Positions 18,483-27,748 of a stretch of DNA of 64,000 bases are shown here, piece after piece. The notes under the pieces are model-generated. The model made no database searches. It was not told the origin of the DNA and worked only from the letters and a program-made list of their open reading frames with translations. This stretch comes from an uncultured Roseovarius sp. (lineage in GTDB: Bacteria > Pseudomonadota > Alphaproteobacteria > Rhodobacterales > Rhodobacteraceae). The stretch spans positions 868,001 through 932,000 of the forward strand of contig CANMBU010000001.1 of NCBI GenBank assembly GCA_947496175.1. Reading direction: 5' to 3'. Both the position numbers and the translations under genes were made by a program. Position 1 is the stretch's first letter. Each line of letters opens with the position of its first letter.

Positions 18483-19355
18483 TCAGCGCTTGCCGTAATA
18501 AAGGCCCACAACATGCTCGGCTTCTGCGAAAAAGAGCCAGCGTGATGCGGCGATCCCGGCCAAATGGCTGGCAACTGCCAAAAGTGCGACCACGTGTGAA
18601 AACGGCACCAGCAACAGCACAAATGGCACCGTGTAGCCAAACGCCAAAGCAATCATCCGCAGTTTCGCGGCATGCTTGCGTCCCACCACATGCACAAACT
18701 CCCGCAGCAGATAATTGGTGCCCGTGTGAGGCGGCTCGAATGCCCGAACAGCGCCGATATTGCCCAAGCCGGTTGCTGTCGCAAGATTTGTGCCGCTTTT
18801 GACAAAAGCCTTATCACCAGCAAACCACCAGGCAACCTGCGCTGCAGCTGCAACAGGCAAAAGCACCAGTGCAATCAGCGTCTGCCCGGCCAGCAATGCG
18901 CCACCAGCAAGCGACAGCGACAGAAACAACACGGAGGTAAGAGGCGAATTCCAACGCGGCACGGTTTTAAGCTGTGCGTAGATCATGGAGGTGGTGAAAA
19001 CCGTTCCGGCACATAGCACTGCGCCAATCACGCCCAAAGCAGCCAGCCTGACGCCAAAGAACACGATAGCAGCCGCGTAGACGCCCATAACGATCAGCGC
19101 TGCCACGGCGCAAACGCCCTCCCGGCTAAGCCAAGACGAGCGCCACTGCGTGAACGCTTTCATCGCGCGTTCGGGATGACCCAAGTGAAAGGTCGAAGCC
19201 ATAAGACCGCCCACAGCCAAAGCATAGGCGATGGCAAAAAACACGAAAGCAACCCAGCCTGTCACAGCAGGAAAACCCAAGCCCAGCCAGAACAAAAGAC
19301 CAAAGCCGAGGCCCGAAAGGGTGGTGAAAACGATAACGGACGGGGCTGGATGCAT
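18483..19355 (-). CDS. soeC: Sulfite-oxidising complex membrane anchor SoeC (DmsC/NrfD-like)
   Basis: 290 residues with about eight hydrophobic helices (for example SVIVFTTLSGLGFGLLFWLGLG and GLMASTFHLGHPERA). The HLGHPERAMKAF segment is typical of DmsC-type anchors. It should carry electrons from the cytoplasmic SoeAB into the quinone pool. The ATG overlaps the SoeB stop (TGATG), supporting a coupled soeA-soeB-soeC order. The name follows from the association with xsc-pta rather than from the anchor sequence alone. Confidence 0.82.
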   Translation of the reverse strand: MHPAPSVIVFTTLSGLGFGLLFWLGLGFPAVTGWVAFVFFAIAYALAVGGLMASTFHLGHPERAMKAFTQWRSSWLSREGVCAVAALIVMGVYAAAIVFFGVRLAALGVIGAVLCAGTVFTTSMIYAQLKTVPRWNSPLTSVLFLSLSLAGGALLAGQTLIALVLLPVAAAAQVAWWFAGDKAFVKSGTNLATATGLGNIGAVRAFEPPHTGTNYLLREFVHVVGRKHAAKLRMIALAFGYTVPFVLLLVPFSHVVALLAVASHLAGIAASRWLFFAEAEHVVGLYYGKR

Positions 19356-20116
19356 CAGATTTTCTCCAGAGCTTTGTCGAGCCAGCCGATGAACCCTTTG
19401 GGCTCTTCGGCAACCGGGGTCAGCAGCGGGGCAAGAATGTCAATCTCGCCCTCAGGTGCGGCCATGACCTGGTCTTTGGGACGCGGTGGCAAATATTTGT
19501 TCACGGGCTTGGTGCCTTGCTCAGGCATCAGATCCATGCCGCCACGCTCCTCGACCAGTTTGGACACATCGCTGTCAGGGTCGCCCAGATCCCCGAAATG
19601 CCGCGCGCCTGCCGGGCAAGTCCGCACACAAGCAGGCACCCGGTCTTCCTCGGGCAGGTTGTCGTTGTAAATCCGGTCCACACAAAGCGTGCACTTTTTC
19701 ATAACGCCTTCGGCGGCATCCATCTCGCGCGCGCCGTAAGGGCAGGCCCACGCACACAAACCACAGCCGATGCAGTCGCTCTCATTGACCAGAACAATAC
19801 CGTCCTCGACGCGTTTATAGCTCGCACCGGTTGGGCATACGGTCACGCATGGTGCGTCTTCGCAATGGAGACAGGATTTAGGGAAGTGAATAAGCTGCGC
19901 CGCGCCTTCAGCAGGCTGAACTTCGTAGGAATGCACACGATTGAGAAACGTGCCGGAAGGATTGGCACCATAAGGGTCTTGGTCGCTCAGCGGCGCGCCA
20001 TAATTCTCGGTGTTCCAGCCTTTGCAGGACACCACACAGGCGTGGCAACCCACACAAGTGTCAAGATCAATCACCAGACCCATCTTGCGTTGGGTGCTTT
20101 CAGGTAGCGTCGTCAT
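19355..20116 (-). CDS. soeB: Sulfite-oxidising complex iron-sulfur subunit SoeB
   Basis: 253 residues from the ATG at 20116. Four cysteine clusters of the DmsB/PhsB type are visible: CVGCHACVVSC, CLHCEDAPCVTVCP, CIGCGLCAWACPYG and CTLCVD with CVRTCPAG, enough for four [4Fe-4S] centres. There is no signal peptide, in keeping with a cytoplasmic complex. It relays electrons from the molybdenum subunit to SoeC. Two hairpins lie in the gap between it and soeA. Confidence 0.86.
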   Translation of the reverse strand: MTTLPESTQRKMGLVIDLDTCVGCHACVVSCKGWNTENYGAPLSDQDPYGANPSGTFLNRVHSYEVQPAEGAAQLIHFPKSCLHCEDAPCVTVCPTGASYKRVEDGIVLVNESDCIGCGLCAWACPYGAREMDAAEGVMKKCTLCVDRIYNDNLPEEDRVPACVRTCPAGARHFGDLGDPDSDVSKLVEERGGMDLMPEQGTKPVNKYLPPRPKDQVMAAPEGEIDILAPLLTPVAEEPKGFIGWLDKALEKI

Positions 20117-20131
20117 GCCAATCCTCCGCAG

Positions 20132-20180
20132 CAAAAGTCTTCAAAAGACTTTTGCCCAAACTTTTCTGAAAAGTTTTGGG
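20132..20180. repeat. Two tandem hairpins in the soeA-soeB gap
   Basis: CAAAAGTCTT/AAGACTTTTG (20132-20154, 3-nt loop, perfect 10-bp stem) abuts CCCAAA-CTTTT/AAAAG-TTTTGGG (20155-20180, one bulge). Both are AT-rich palindromes in an otherwise GC-rich operon. They may be RNA processing or stabilisation elements, or a dispersed palindromic repeat. They have no clear U-tract, so simple termination is unlikely. Confidence 0.6.
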
Positions 20181-20186
20181 CCGTGT

Positions 20187-23012
20187 TCATTTGCCCACCT
20201 TCCATGTCAATTCATCAGGCCCTCGTCCCACCGGGGATTTGATCGGCGCCATGGCCGGTTGTGCCTCGGCAGGGGCGTGGGTCTTTTTGATCTTCACGCG
20301 CAAATCGAACCAAGCTGCTTGCCCCGTGATCGGATCACTGTTGGCCCAGCGCAGACCATCACCCTTGGGCGGCAGCAGCTCGTGAATGAGATGGTTGAGC
20401 AGGAAGCCTTTCGTGGCCTCCGGCGCGTCATTGTCCAAGGCCCAGGCGCCTTTGCGTTTGCCTATCGCATTCCAGGTCCAGACGGTGTTTTCATTCAGCG
20501 CCGCCATATGCGCCACTGGGACTGTGATCTCGCCATGAGCCGATGACACAGACGCCCAATCGCCTTCGGCAAAGCCTTCGGCCTCCCATATCTTGGTGGG
20601 AACGTAGAGTGGATTACGCCCGTGAATCTGCCGCAGCCAAGCGTTTTGCGTGCCCCAGGAATGATACATTGCCATGGGTCTCTGCGTCAGCGCATGCACC
20701 GGATACTCATTTGCATCCACATGGTCATCTTCAAAGGGCGGATACCAGATTGGCAGCGGGTCGAGCGTCTTCTTGACCCGCTCCCGCAGGTGATCGGGCG
20801 GTTGCCGCTCACCATGTCCTTCGGCTGCCAATTGGAACTTGCGCATCGTCTCGACATAGAGATCAAAAATATAGGGCTGCGGCGTGTCATAGAGACCAAG
20901 CTCGACGGCCCAATCCTGATATCCCATGTTCCACGGCTTCATGTAGGCGCAGTTATCGGGGATATGCTTCACAAAGAACCCGCCATTGGCGATGTAGCTT
21001 TGAAGCTGCGCTTCATTTGGGGCGCCGCGCCCGTGAGTCAGGCCTTTCTCACCCATACGCCATCCTGCAAGCGGACCGATACCCGGCTTGCGCTCATGAT
21101 TGACGATGTAATCCGCATAATCCTGATACTTGGCACTGCCATCTTCATTGGTGAAGCCCGGAAGACCCATCTTGTTGGCAAGCAGGATCAGCGCGGTCTG
21201 AAATCCTTTCACATCCCGGTCCGGCTCAACCACCGGCCAGCGGATCGCATCGGCGGCTCCGTCTGCCTCACAGATCGGGCGGTCCAGAAGCGAGATACAG
21301 TCATGCCGCTCCAGATACGTGGTGTCGGGCAGGACGAGGTCTGCGTAAGCAACCATCTCAGAACTATACGCATCCGAATAGATAATGCGGGGGATAACAT
21401 AGTCGCCGCTTTCATCCTTATCGGTCAGCATGTCGATCACGCCACGGGTGTTCATCGACGAATTCCAGGACATGTTGGCCATGTACATAAAGAGCGTATC
21501 AATCTTGTAAGGATCACCCGCATAGGCGTTTGAGATGACCATATGCATCAGACCATGGGCACTCATCGGGTTTTCCCAGGTGTAGGCCTTGTCAATACGC
21601 GCCGGGCTTCCGTCATCCTTGAGCGCCAGATCTTCGGGTCCACGCACAAAGCCCAGATGTGGACCATCGAGCGGCTTGCCCGGTGTAACCTTGCAATGCG
21701 GTGTTGGATGAATGCTCACCGGTTTGGGATAGGGCGGCTTGAACCGGAAGCCACCCGGCACTTCAACCGAGCCGAGCAGGATTTGCAGAAGGTGCAGCGA
21801 GCGACAGGTTTGGAAGCCATTGGAGTGCGCCGAAATCCCGCGCATCGAATGAAAACTCACCGGGCGGCCGACCATGGTTTTGTGCTTCTCGCCCCGGAAA
21901 TCCGTCCATTCATGATTAAGAACGATCTCTTCCTCGAACGCGACACGTGCGAGTTCTGCTGCAATCGCTTTGATCCGCCGCGCGCTGATGCCGCAACGAC
22001 CCGACACATTTTCGGGCGAATACTCATCGCTCATATAGCGCTCGGCCAGAAGGTGCATAACCGGACGATGCGTGATGCCCGCCTGACGATAGGTCGCCGA
22101 GAGGTCAGGCTTGACGCCTTTTTTGTCAAACGGCGCGGGCTTGCCCGTCTTGCGGTCGATAACAAGCAGTTTGCCATCTTTGTCGCGCATCAACAGGCCA
22201 TACTCCGGCGAGTCGGGGTCAGAGTTGACCAGTACCGGCGCGTTGGTGAATTGCGCGAGGTAATTGAGGTCAATCTTGCCCGCTTTGAGCAATTCGTGCA
22301 CCAGCGCCAGAATGAACAAACCGTCCGTCCCAGGCGTTATGCCCACCCACTCATCAGCCACGGCATTGTAGCCGCTACGAATGGGGTTCACGCCAATAAC
22401 CTTGGCGCCACGCGCTTTTATCTTGCCGATGCCCATCTTGATCGGGTTGCTGTCATGGTCTTCAGCCACGCCAAAGATCATGAAAAGCTTGGTGTGATCC
22501 CAATCCGGCTGGCCAAACTCCCAGAACGCACCACCCATCGTGTAGATGCCAGCCGCCGCCATGTTGACCGAGCAAAAGCCACCATGCGCGGCATAGTTGG
22601 GCGTTCCGAAGTTTTGTGCCCAGAAGCTGGTGAAAGATTGGCTTTGGTCGCGCCCCGTGAAAAACGCAAGCTTTGAAGGGTCCTCCTGGCGGATCGGCTC
22701 AAGCCAGCCCGCGGCGATCTCCAGCGCTTCATCCCAGCTGATCTCTTCAAACTCACCCGACCCACGTGGGCCAACCCGCTTCAAAGGAGCGCGCAGGCGA
22801 GACGGCGCATTGTGCTGCATGATACCGGCACTGCCCTTGGCACAGAGCACGCCCTTGTTCACCGGATGATCACGGTTGCCCTCGATATAGGCCACCTTGC
22901 CGTCCTTCATGTGCACGTTGATGCCGCAGCGGCAGGCGCACATGTAACAGGTCGTTTTGCGCACCTCGTCGGACACTTTGGGGGACGTATCTACCTTGGG
23001 CTGATCGAGCAT
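20187..23012 (-). CDS. soeA: Sulfite-oxidising complex molybdopterin subunit SoeA
   Basis: 941 residues from the ATG at 23012 (a TTG at 23039 is the only longer option). The N-terminal [4Fe-4S] site CYMCACRCGINV...GVLCAKG is followed by molybdopterin oxidoreductase segments (RLRAPLKRVGPRG, FFTGRDQSQSF, GVNPIRSGYN, VLPDTTYLERHD) and a C-terminal dinucleotide-binding domain (HSWGTQNAWLRQIHGRNPLY). No Tat signal is present, so the subunit is cytoplasmic, unlike DmsA or PhsA. With xsc and pta adjacent, it is best read as the sulfite dehydrogenase that oxidises sulfite released by Xsc. Confidence 0.87.
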   Translation of the reverse strand: MLDQPKVDTSPKVSDEVRKTTCYMCACRCGINVHMKDGKVAYIEGNRDHPVNKGVLCAKGSAGIMQHNAPSRLRAPLKRVGPRGSGEFEEISWDEALEIAAGWLEPIRQEDPSKLAFFTGRDQSQSFTSFWAQNFGTPNYAAHGGFCSVNMAAAGIYTMGGAFWEFGQPDWDHTKLFMIFGVAEDHDSNPIKMGIGKIKARGAKVIGVNPIRSGYNAVADEWVGITPGTDGLFILALVHELLKAGKIDLNYLAQFTNAPVLVNSDPDSPEYGLLMRDKDGKLLVIDRKTGKPAPFDKKGVKPDLSATYRQAGITHRPVMHLLAERYMSDEYSPENVSGRCGISARRIKAIAAELARVAFEEEIVLNHEWTDFRGEKHKTMVGRPVSFHSMRGISAHSNGFQTCRSLHLLQILLGSVEVPGGFRFKPPYPKPVSIHPTPHCKVTPGKPLDGPHLGFVRGPEDLALKDDGSPARIDKAYTWENPMSAHGLMHMVISNAYAGDPYKIDTLFMYMANMSWNSSMNTRGVIDMLTDKDESGDYVIPRIIYSDAYSSEMVAYADLVLPDTTYLERHDCISLLDRPICEADGAADAIRWPVVEPDRDVKGFQTALILLANKMGLPGFTNEDGSAKYQDYADYIVNHERKPGIGPLAGWRMGEKGLTHGRGAPNEAQLQSYIANGGFFVKHIPDNCAYMKPWNMGYQDWAVELGLYDTPQPYIFDLYVETMRKFQLAAEGHGERQPPDHLRERVKKTLDPLPIWYPPFEDDHVDANEYPVHALTQRPMAMYHSWGTQNAWLRQIHGRNPLYVPTKIWEAEGFAEGDWASVSSAHGEITVPVAHMAALNENTVWTWNAIGKRKGAWALDNDAPEATKGFLLNHLIHELLPPKGDGLRWANSDPITGQAAWFDLRVKIKKTHAPAEAQPAMAPIKSPVGRGPDELTWKVGK

Positions 23013-23141
23013 CAACTTGCCTTCCCTGTTCGCATTCAAACCACGTTAGGCCAGTTTCCCGACCTTCGCGACTGTTTTCCTGTTTCGCTGACCTTCGGGA
23101 ACAGATGTTCCGAAAATCAGTTTTAGCGCGTCACAAAACTC

Positions 23142-24155
23142 TCACACAGCGCTGGCGCGCGACTGAAGAATTGTGACGGCGATGATCTCTGTCACGTCAC
23201 TTGCTACACACCCACGCGACAAGTCATTGGCAGGCTGTGCAAGACCCTGAAGCACTGGGCCAATGGCCGTGTAACCGCCGACACGCTGCGTGATCTTGTA
23301 AGCGATGTTCCCCGCGTCGAGATTTGGGAACACCATGACGTTTGCCTGACCTGCAACGTCCGATCCCGGCGACTTACTCGCGCCAACTGACGGCACAAAA
23401 GCCGCGTCGAATTGCAGCTCGCCATCGACATTTAGATCAGGGTGGTCCGACTTCACACGTGCGGTGGCCTCAACCACCTTCTCGGTCATCGGATGCTTGG
23501 CACTCCCCTTCGTCGAGAAAGACAACATCGCGACTTTTGGATCGTCCCGCATCAACGCCCTGAACGAGGTCGACGCATCAACAGCGATTGCCGCCATCTC
23601 TTCGGCATTTGGATCAATGACCAAACCGCTATCGGAATACACCATGGCACGTGCACCTTCAGGTGCCGCATCCGGCGGGTACATCAGAAAGAAACTCGAA
23701 ACGAGCTTGGCGGATGGTGCCTTGCCGATGATCTGAATAGCCGTGCGCACGACATTGGATGTCGTTTCCACCGCACCGCCGACCGTGCCATCGGCATATC
23801 CCTGACGTACCAGCAAGGCAGCATAGGTCAGGTGATCTTGAACAGCAGCCTGCGCTTTGACCTCATCGACGCCTTTATGCTTGCGAAGCTCAAAAAATGC
23901 CTTGGCAAACTCGTCGTGCAAGGGCGAGTTTTCCGGATCATGCACCTCAACGCCATCGCAGCCCTGCGCATTATGTTTGGCGAGTTCAGCTTCGATCGTG
24001 CTGGCATCACCTACAAGGATCACATGCGCAAAGCCTTGCTTCACAGCCGCCAGAGCGCCTTCAACGATGCGAGGGTCCGTGCCTTCGCTCATCGCAATCG
24101 TCGCGGGTTCAGGCCGGGGATCCGACAGCAGCAACGCAATAGGTTTTGCAGTCAT
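23142..24155 (-). CDS. pta: Phosphate acetyltransferase (short form)
   Basis: 337 residues, the single-domain PTA_PTB form without the N-terminal DRTGG region. Conserved segments include AMSEGTDPRIVEGAL, YADGTVGGAVETTSNVVRTAIQIIG, SSFFLMYPP, YSDSGLVIDPNAEEMAAIA, SFSTKGSAKHPMTEKV and VMVFPNLDAGNIAYKI. It converts the acetyl phosphate made by Xsc into acetyl-CoA. It lies 21 nt behind xsc on the same strand, the standard xsc-pta pairing for sulfonate dissimilation. Confidence 0.93.
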   Translation of the reverse strand: MTAKPIALLLSDPRPEPATIAMSEGTDPRIVEGALAAVKQGFAHVILVGDASTIEAELAKHNAQGCDGVEVHDPENSPLHDEFAKAFFELRKHKGVDEVKAQAAVQDHLTYAALLVRQGYADGTVGGAVETTSNVVRTAIQIIGKAPSAKLVSSFFLMYPPDAAPEGARAMVYSDSGLVIDPNAEEMAAIAVDASTSFRALMRDDPKVAMLSFSTKGSAKHPMTEKVVEATARVKSDHPDLNVDGELQFDAAFVPSVGASKSPGSDVAGQANVMVFPNLDAGNIAYKITQRVGGYTAIGPVLQGLAQPANDLSRGCVASDVTEIIAVTILQSRASAV

Positions 24156-24176
24156 ATCCCCGGCCCGTTTCGTGGT

Positions 24177-25955
24177 TTATACGACTTGCTCAACCATGTC
24201 GTCTTTGCTGATGCCAGCAACTTCGACAGGTTTCTTCATCGCATCACGGCGGAACGGATCACCCAGCTCTTGGTTGATCATCGCCTCAATGAGCGTGGTG
24301 ATACCGTTTTCCATTTGATCCTTGATAGCCTGGTTCAACGCATCGGTCAGTTCTTCCTGCGTCCGCGCAACCACACCTTTCAGGCCACAAGCCTGAGCGA
24401 TGCCAGCGTAAGACACTTGCTCATCAAGCTCTGTTCCAACAAAGTTGTCATCGAACCAGAGGGTCGAGTTACGCTTTTCCGCACCCCACTGGTAGTTACG
24501 GAAGACGATCTGCGTGATCGCAGGCCATTCGCCGCGGCCAATCGCCGTCAGTTCGTTCACAGCAATGCCGAAGGCACCGTCACCCGCAAAGCCAACAACT
24601 GGAACGTTAGGCTGACCGATTTTCGCACCAACGATGGAAGGCAGACCGTAACCACATGGGCCAAAGAGGCCGGGTGCCAGATATTTGCGGCCTTCGTCGA
24701 AGCTTGGGTAAGCGTTACCGATCGCGCAGTTGTTGCCGATGTCGGAAGAGATGATCGCTTCACGTGGCAGTGCGGACTGGATCGCACGCCATGCCATCCG
24801 TGGGGACATCCAATCTGGCTTCGCGGCGCGTGCACGCTCGTTCCAGTTGGTGCCTGGATCGTCTTGCTCTTCGTTCATGGAGGTCAGCTCTTGCGCCCAT
24901 GCAGATTTCTTCTGCGCGATGTTCGCTTTGCGCTCTTCGCGACCTGCGTCACCGGCATCGTCTGCCAATTGCGCCAGGATACCTTCGGCAACTTTCGCTG
25001 CATCCCCAACGATCCCAACCGTGACTTTCTTGGTCAGACCGATACGATCCGGGTTGATATCAACCTGAATGATTTTCGCGTCTGTCGGCCAGTACTCAAT
25101 ACCGTAGCCCGGCAGGGTCGAGAACGGGTTCAAACGCGTGCCCAAGCACAGAACAACGTCCGCTTCTGAGATCAGCTGCATACCCGCTTTGGACCCATTG
25201 TAGCCCAGAGGCCCCGCAAAGAGCGGGTGGTTACCGGGGAAGGCGTCATTGTGCTGGTAGCCCACGCAAACCGGAGCTGTCAGACGCTCTGCCAGTTTCT
25301 GCGACGCTTCCAGACCACCTTTGGCCAGCACAACACCCGCGCCATTCAGGATCACAGGGTTCTTCGCCTTTGAGAGCAATGCCGCTGCTTCAGCAACCGA
25401 ATTGCTGCCGCCTGGGCTGGCTTCGAATTCGATTGGGTCAGGGATCTCTACGTCGATGACCTGTGTCCACATATCACGTGGAATGTTGAGCTGTGCCGGA
25501 CCGGACAGGCGTTTGGCCTGGCTGATGACACGGGTCAAAACCTCAGCCACGCGGCTTGGATCACGAACCTCTTCCTGATACGCAACCATGTCTTCGAACA
25601 GTTTCATCTGCTCGACTTCCTGGAAGCCACCTTGGCCGATTGTTTTGTTGGCCGCCTGCGGCGTCACAAGCAGCAATGGCGTGTGGTTCCAGTAGGCTGT
25701 TTTCACGGCTGTCACGAAGTTTGTAATGCCGGGGCCGTTTTGCGCGATCATCATCGACATTTTGCCGGTGGCGCGCGTGTAGCCGTCAGACATCATGCCT
25801 GCGGAGCCTTCGTGGGCGCAGTCCCAGAATGTGATGCCCGCATCGGGGAAGATATCCGAAATCGGCATCATGGCCGATCCGATGATCCCAAAGGCATGCT
25901 GAATGCCATGGCGTTGCAGTACTTTGACAAAGGCTTCTTCGGTCGTCATCTTCAT
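24177..25955 (-). CDS. xsc: Sulfoacetaldehyde acetyltransferase Xsc
   Basis: 592 residues from the ATG at 25955, with AGGAG upstream. A thiamine-diphosphate enzyme: sulfoacetaldehyde + phosphate gives acetyl phosphate + sulfite. The Xsc-specific N-terminus TTEEAFVKVLQRHGIQHAFG and HEGSAGMMSDGYTRATGK contain the catalytic Glu region, and the ThDP motif GDGAFGIAVNEL with FRNYQW lies near 450. This is the key enzyme for taurine, isethionate and related C2 sulfonates. It is preceded by a repeat that may be the TauR operator. Confidence 0.96.
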   Translation of the reverse strand: MKMTTEEAFVKVLQRHGIQHAFGIIGSAMMPISDIFPDAGITFWDCAHEGSAGMMSDGYTRATGKMSMMIAQNGPGITNFVTAVKTAYWNHTPLLLVTPQAANKTIGQGGFQEVEQMKLFEDMVAYQEEVRDPSRVAEVLTRVISQAKRLSGPAQLNIPRDMWTQVIDVEIPDPIEFEASPGGSNSVAEAAALLSKAKNPVILNGAGVVLAKGGLEASQKLAERLTAPVCVGYQHNDAFPGNHPLFAGPLGYNGSKAGMQLISEADVVLCLGTRLNPFSTLPGYGIEYWPTDAKIIQVDINPDRIGLTKKVTVGIVGDAAKVAEGILAQLADDAGDAGREERKANIAQKKSAWAQELTSMNEEQDDPGTNWNERARAAKPDWMSPRMAWRAIQSALPREAIISSDIGNNCAIGNAYPSFDEGRKYLAPGLFGPCGYGLPSIVGAKIGQPNVPVVGFAGDGAFGIAVNELTAIGRGEWPAITQIVFRNYQWGAEKRNSTLWFDDNFVGTELDEQVSYAGIAQACGLKGVVARTQEELTDALNQAIKDQMENGITTLIEAMINQELGDPFRRDAMKKPVEVAGISKDDMVEQVV

Positions 25956-26033
25956 GGGTGTGCTCCTATCCAATAGCAAAGGAGCCGGTCTCCCGGCGCA
26001 TTTGAAGGGAAACTAGACTCGGACCCGCTCCCA

Positions 26034-26069
26034 TTCTAGGGCCAGATGGTCAAGCCTTCTATATCCAGA
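26034..26069 (-). promoter_or_regulatory. Candidate TauR operator: direct repeat TCTGGNNNTAGAA upstream of xsc
   Basis: On the minus strand TCTGGATATAGAA (26069-26057) and TCTGGCCCTAGAA (26046-26034) are direct repeats 23 nt apart, about 80-115 nt upstream of xsc. They resemble the CTGGAC-type direct repeats described for the MocR regulator TauR of Rhodobacter capsulatus, with 7-8 of 10 positions matching by eye. Confidence 0.5.
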
Positions 26070-26198
26070 AGTCGGAATTATTGAGACGTTGCATCTCATT
26101 TTTTGACTTTTTTGGTGAACATCTTAATAGCTCATGTAGCCAAAAAACGCCTTTAAATTATTGTTTATAATACGCTTTTATACCCTTTACTTCGGGCC

Positions 26199-27668
26199 TC
26201 AATGGTCAACCCAGCTCCGCAAAGTTTCGGCCAGAATCGCGATGCCCGCTGGTATCTTTTCTGAAGGAATCGAAGAGTAAGCCAAACGATAGTTGTTTCT
26301 GGGCGCCTGCCCTGCATCAAAGAAGGGCAATCCCGGCTCGATCAGAACACCCTTGGCTTTTAAAGCCTCAGCCAGTTTTTCCGTGTCCACGTCCTCTGGC
26401 GCACGCATCCAGATAGAGCTGCCGCCAAACACGCCGCGCCCTTCCACACCCAAACCATGCGCATCAAGTGCTGCTTCCATGACTTTGCGACGGCGGGCAT
26501 AGACCTGGCCGATGCGACGGATCAAACTGTCATAATATCCGAGGCTGAGGAAATACGCAGTTGTGCGCTGCATATGCCCCGGAGGGTGACGCAGGACACT
26601 GGCCCGAAGCGCGCGCGCCTCGCGAATGAAAGGCTCGGGCCCAACAAGGTAGCCCAGTCGTAAACCGGGAAAAATAGACTTAGAAAAACTGCCAACATAG
26701 ATGACGCGGCCATCCGTATCGAGCGACTTGAGCGCAGGTAGCGGCGCGCGCAGGAACGAAATCTCAAACTCATAGTCGTCCTCGACGATCAGCGCATCCC
26801 TCTTTTTGGCTTCCTGCAAGAGCGCCTGTCGCCGCTCCAGAGGCATTGTCGCATTGGTTGGCGACTGGTGACTGGGCGTCGTGAAGATGACATCTACTTC
26901 GCTGGGAAGCAGGTCGGGCGGCACCCCGTCACGATCGACAGGCACAGAGACCAGATGACATCGTGACTGAGTCAGAATATCGCGCAACGCGTGATAGCAT
27001 GGCTCTTCGACCGCGGCCGTCCGACGCTGTGTCAACAAAACCTGTGCCGTCAGCCAAAGCGCATTCTGCGCGCCCATTGTCAAAAGCACCTCACCAGGTT
27101 CGGCCAGTATCCCCCGCCGCGGCAGTGTGTGACGCACGATGAACTCAATTAACTGTGGATCATCCTGATCATAGTGATCCGCCGCCAGAGATTGAAAGTC
27201 CTTCTGTCCCAGCGCCCTAAGCGCGCAGTGCCGCCAGCTTGCATGATCGAACAGGCCTGGATCTGTTTGGCCGTAGATAAATGGGTAGGGGTATTGCGAC
27301 CAGTCTTTGGGTTTGTCCGGCATGGCACCGCCGGTAAACTTGCGCCCCAACGCACGCGTCCAATCAACGACGTCCCGCCGGGACACGCGCGGCGGAAACT
27401 GCGGTGGCTCTGGCGCGTTTTCAGAAACGAAGTACCCAGACCGATCGCGGCTTTCGAGATAGTCGTTGGCCAAAAGCTCTGTATAGGCCAGCGTGACGGT
27501 GATCCGGCTGACTCCAAGGTGCTGTGCGAGCTGACGCGAAGATGGGAGCTTTTCACCTTTACGGAATCGTCCCGACAGGATGCCTTGGGCGATCATCTGC
27601 TGGATCTGCGCCTGAAGCGTGCCTTCTGCGCCGGGAGCAAGGAAAAAGGTTTCGACCGATATTGCCAT
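26199..27668 (-). CDS. tauR: MocR/GntR-family regulator, TauR-like
   Basis: 489 residues. The N-terminal winged helix-turn-helix (about 15-80) shows LPSSRQLAQHLGVSRITVTLAYTEL; the remainder is an aminotransferase fold with GEVLLTMGAQNALWLTAQ, IVEDDYEFE and the PLP-lysine motif GSFSKSIFPGLRLGY. MocR proteins of this type activate taurine/sulfonate genes. It lies directly upstream of xsc on the same strand, as in other tauR-xsc loci. The gene name rests on this synteny. Confidence 0.85.
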   Translation of the reverse strand: MAISVETFFLAPGAEGTLQAQIQQMIAQGILSGRFRKGEKLPSSRQLAQHLGVSRITVTLAYTELLANDYLESRDRSGYFVSENAPEPPQFPPRVSRRDVVDWTRALGRKFTGGAMPDKPKDWSQYPYPFIYGQTDPGLFDHASWRHCALRALGQKDFQSLAADHYDQDDPQLIEFIVRHTLPRRGILAEPGEVLLTMGAQNALWLTAQVLLTQRRTAAVEEPCYHALRDILTQSRCHLVSVPVDRDGVPPDLLPSEVDVIFTTPSHQSPTNATMPLERRQALLQEAKKRDALIVEDDYEFEISFLRAPLPALKSLDTDGRVIYVGSFSKSIFPGLRLGYLVGPEPFIREARALRASVLRHPPGHMQRTTAYFLSLGYYDSLIRRIGQVYARRRKVMEAALDAHGLGVEGRGVFGGSSIWMRAPEDVDTEKLAEALKAKGVLIEPGLPFFDAGQAPRNNYRLAYSSIPSEKIPAGIAILAETLRSWVDH

Positions 27669-27748
27669 GCGTGGGGCTTACACTGGACTTATCGCAGCCG
27701 CAATCTGGATGTATTTTTGCGAGACACTCTGCATGACCGTCTGGGTCG

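Noticed and set aside
21543..22676. 377-codon + strand frame
   Set aside because: Antisense to soeA, which is a well supported molybdoenzyme.
23093..23115. Imperfect hairpin TTCGGGAACA/TGTTCCGAA between soeA and pta as a terminator
   Set aside because: Bulged stem without a U-tract, inside what appears to be one operon.
23442..25169. Long open frame (575 codons) on the + strand
   Set aside because: Antisense shadow of pta and xsc; codons are His/Arg/Cys rich with no family-like segment.
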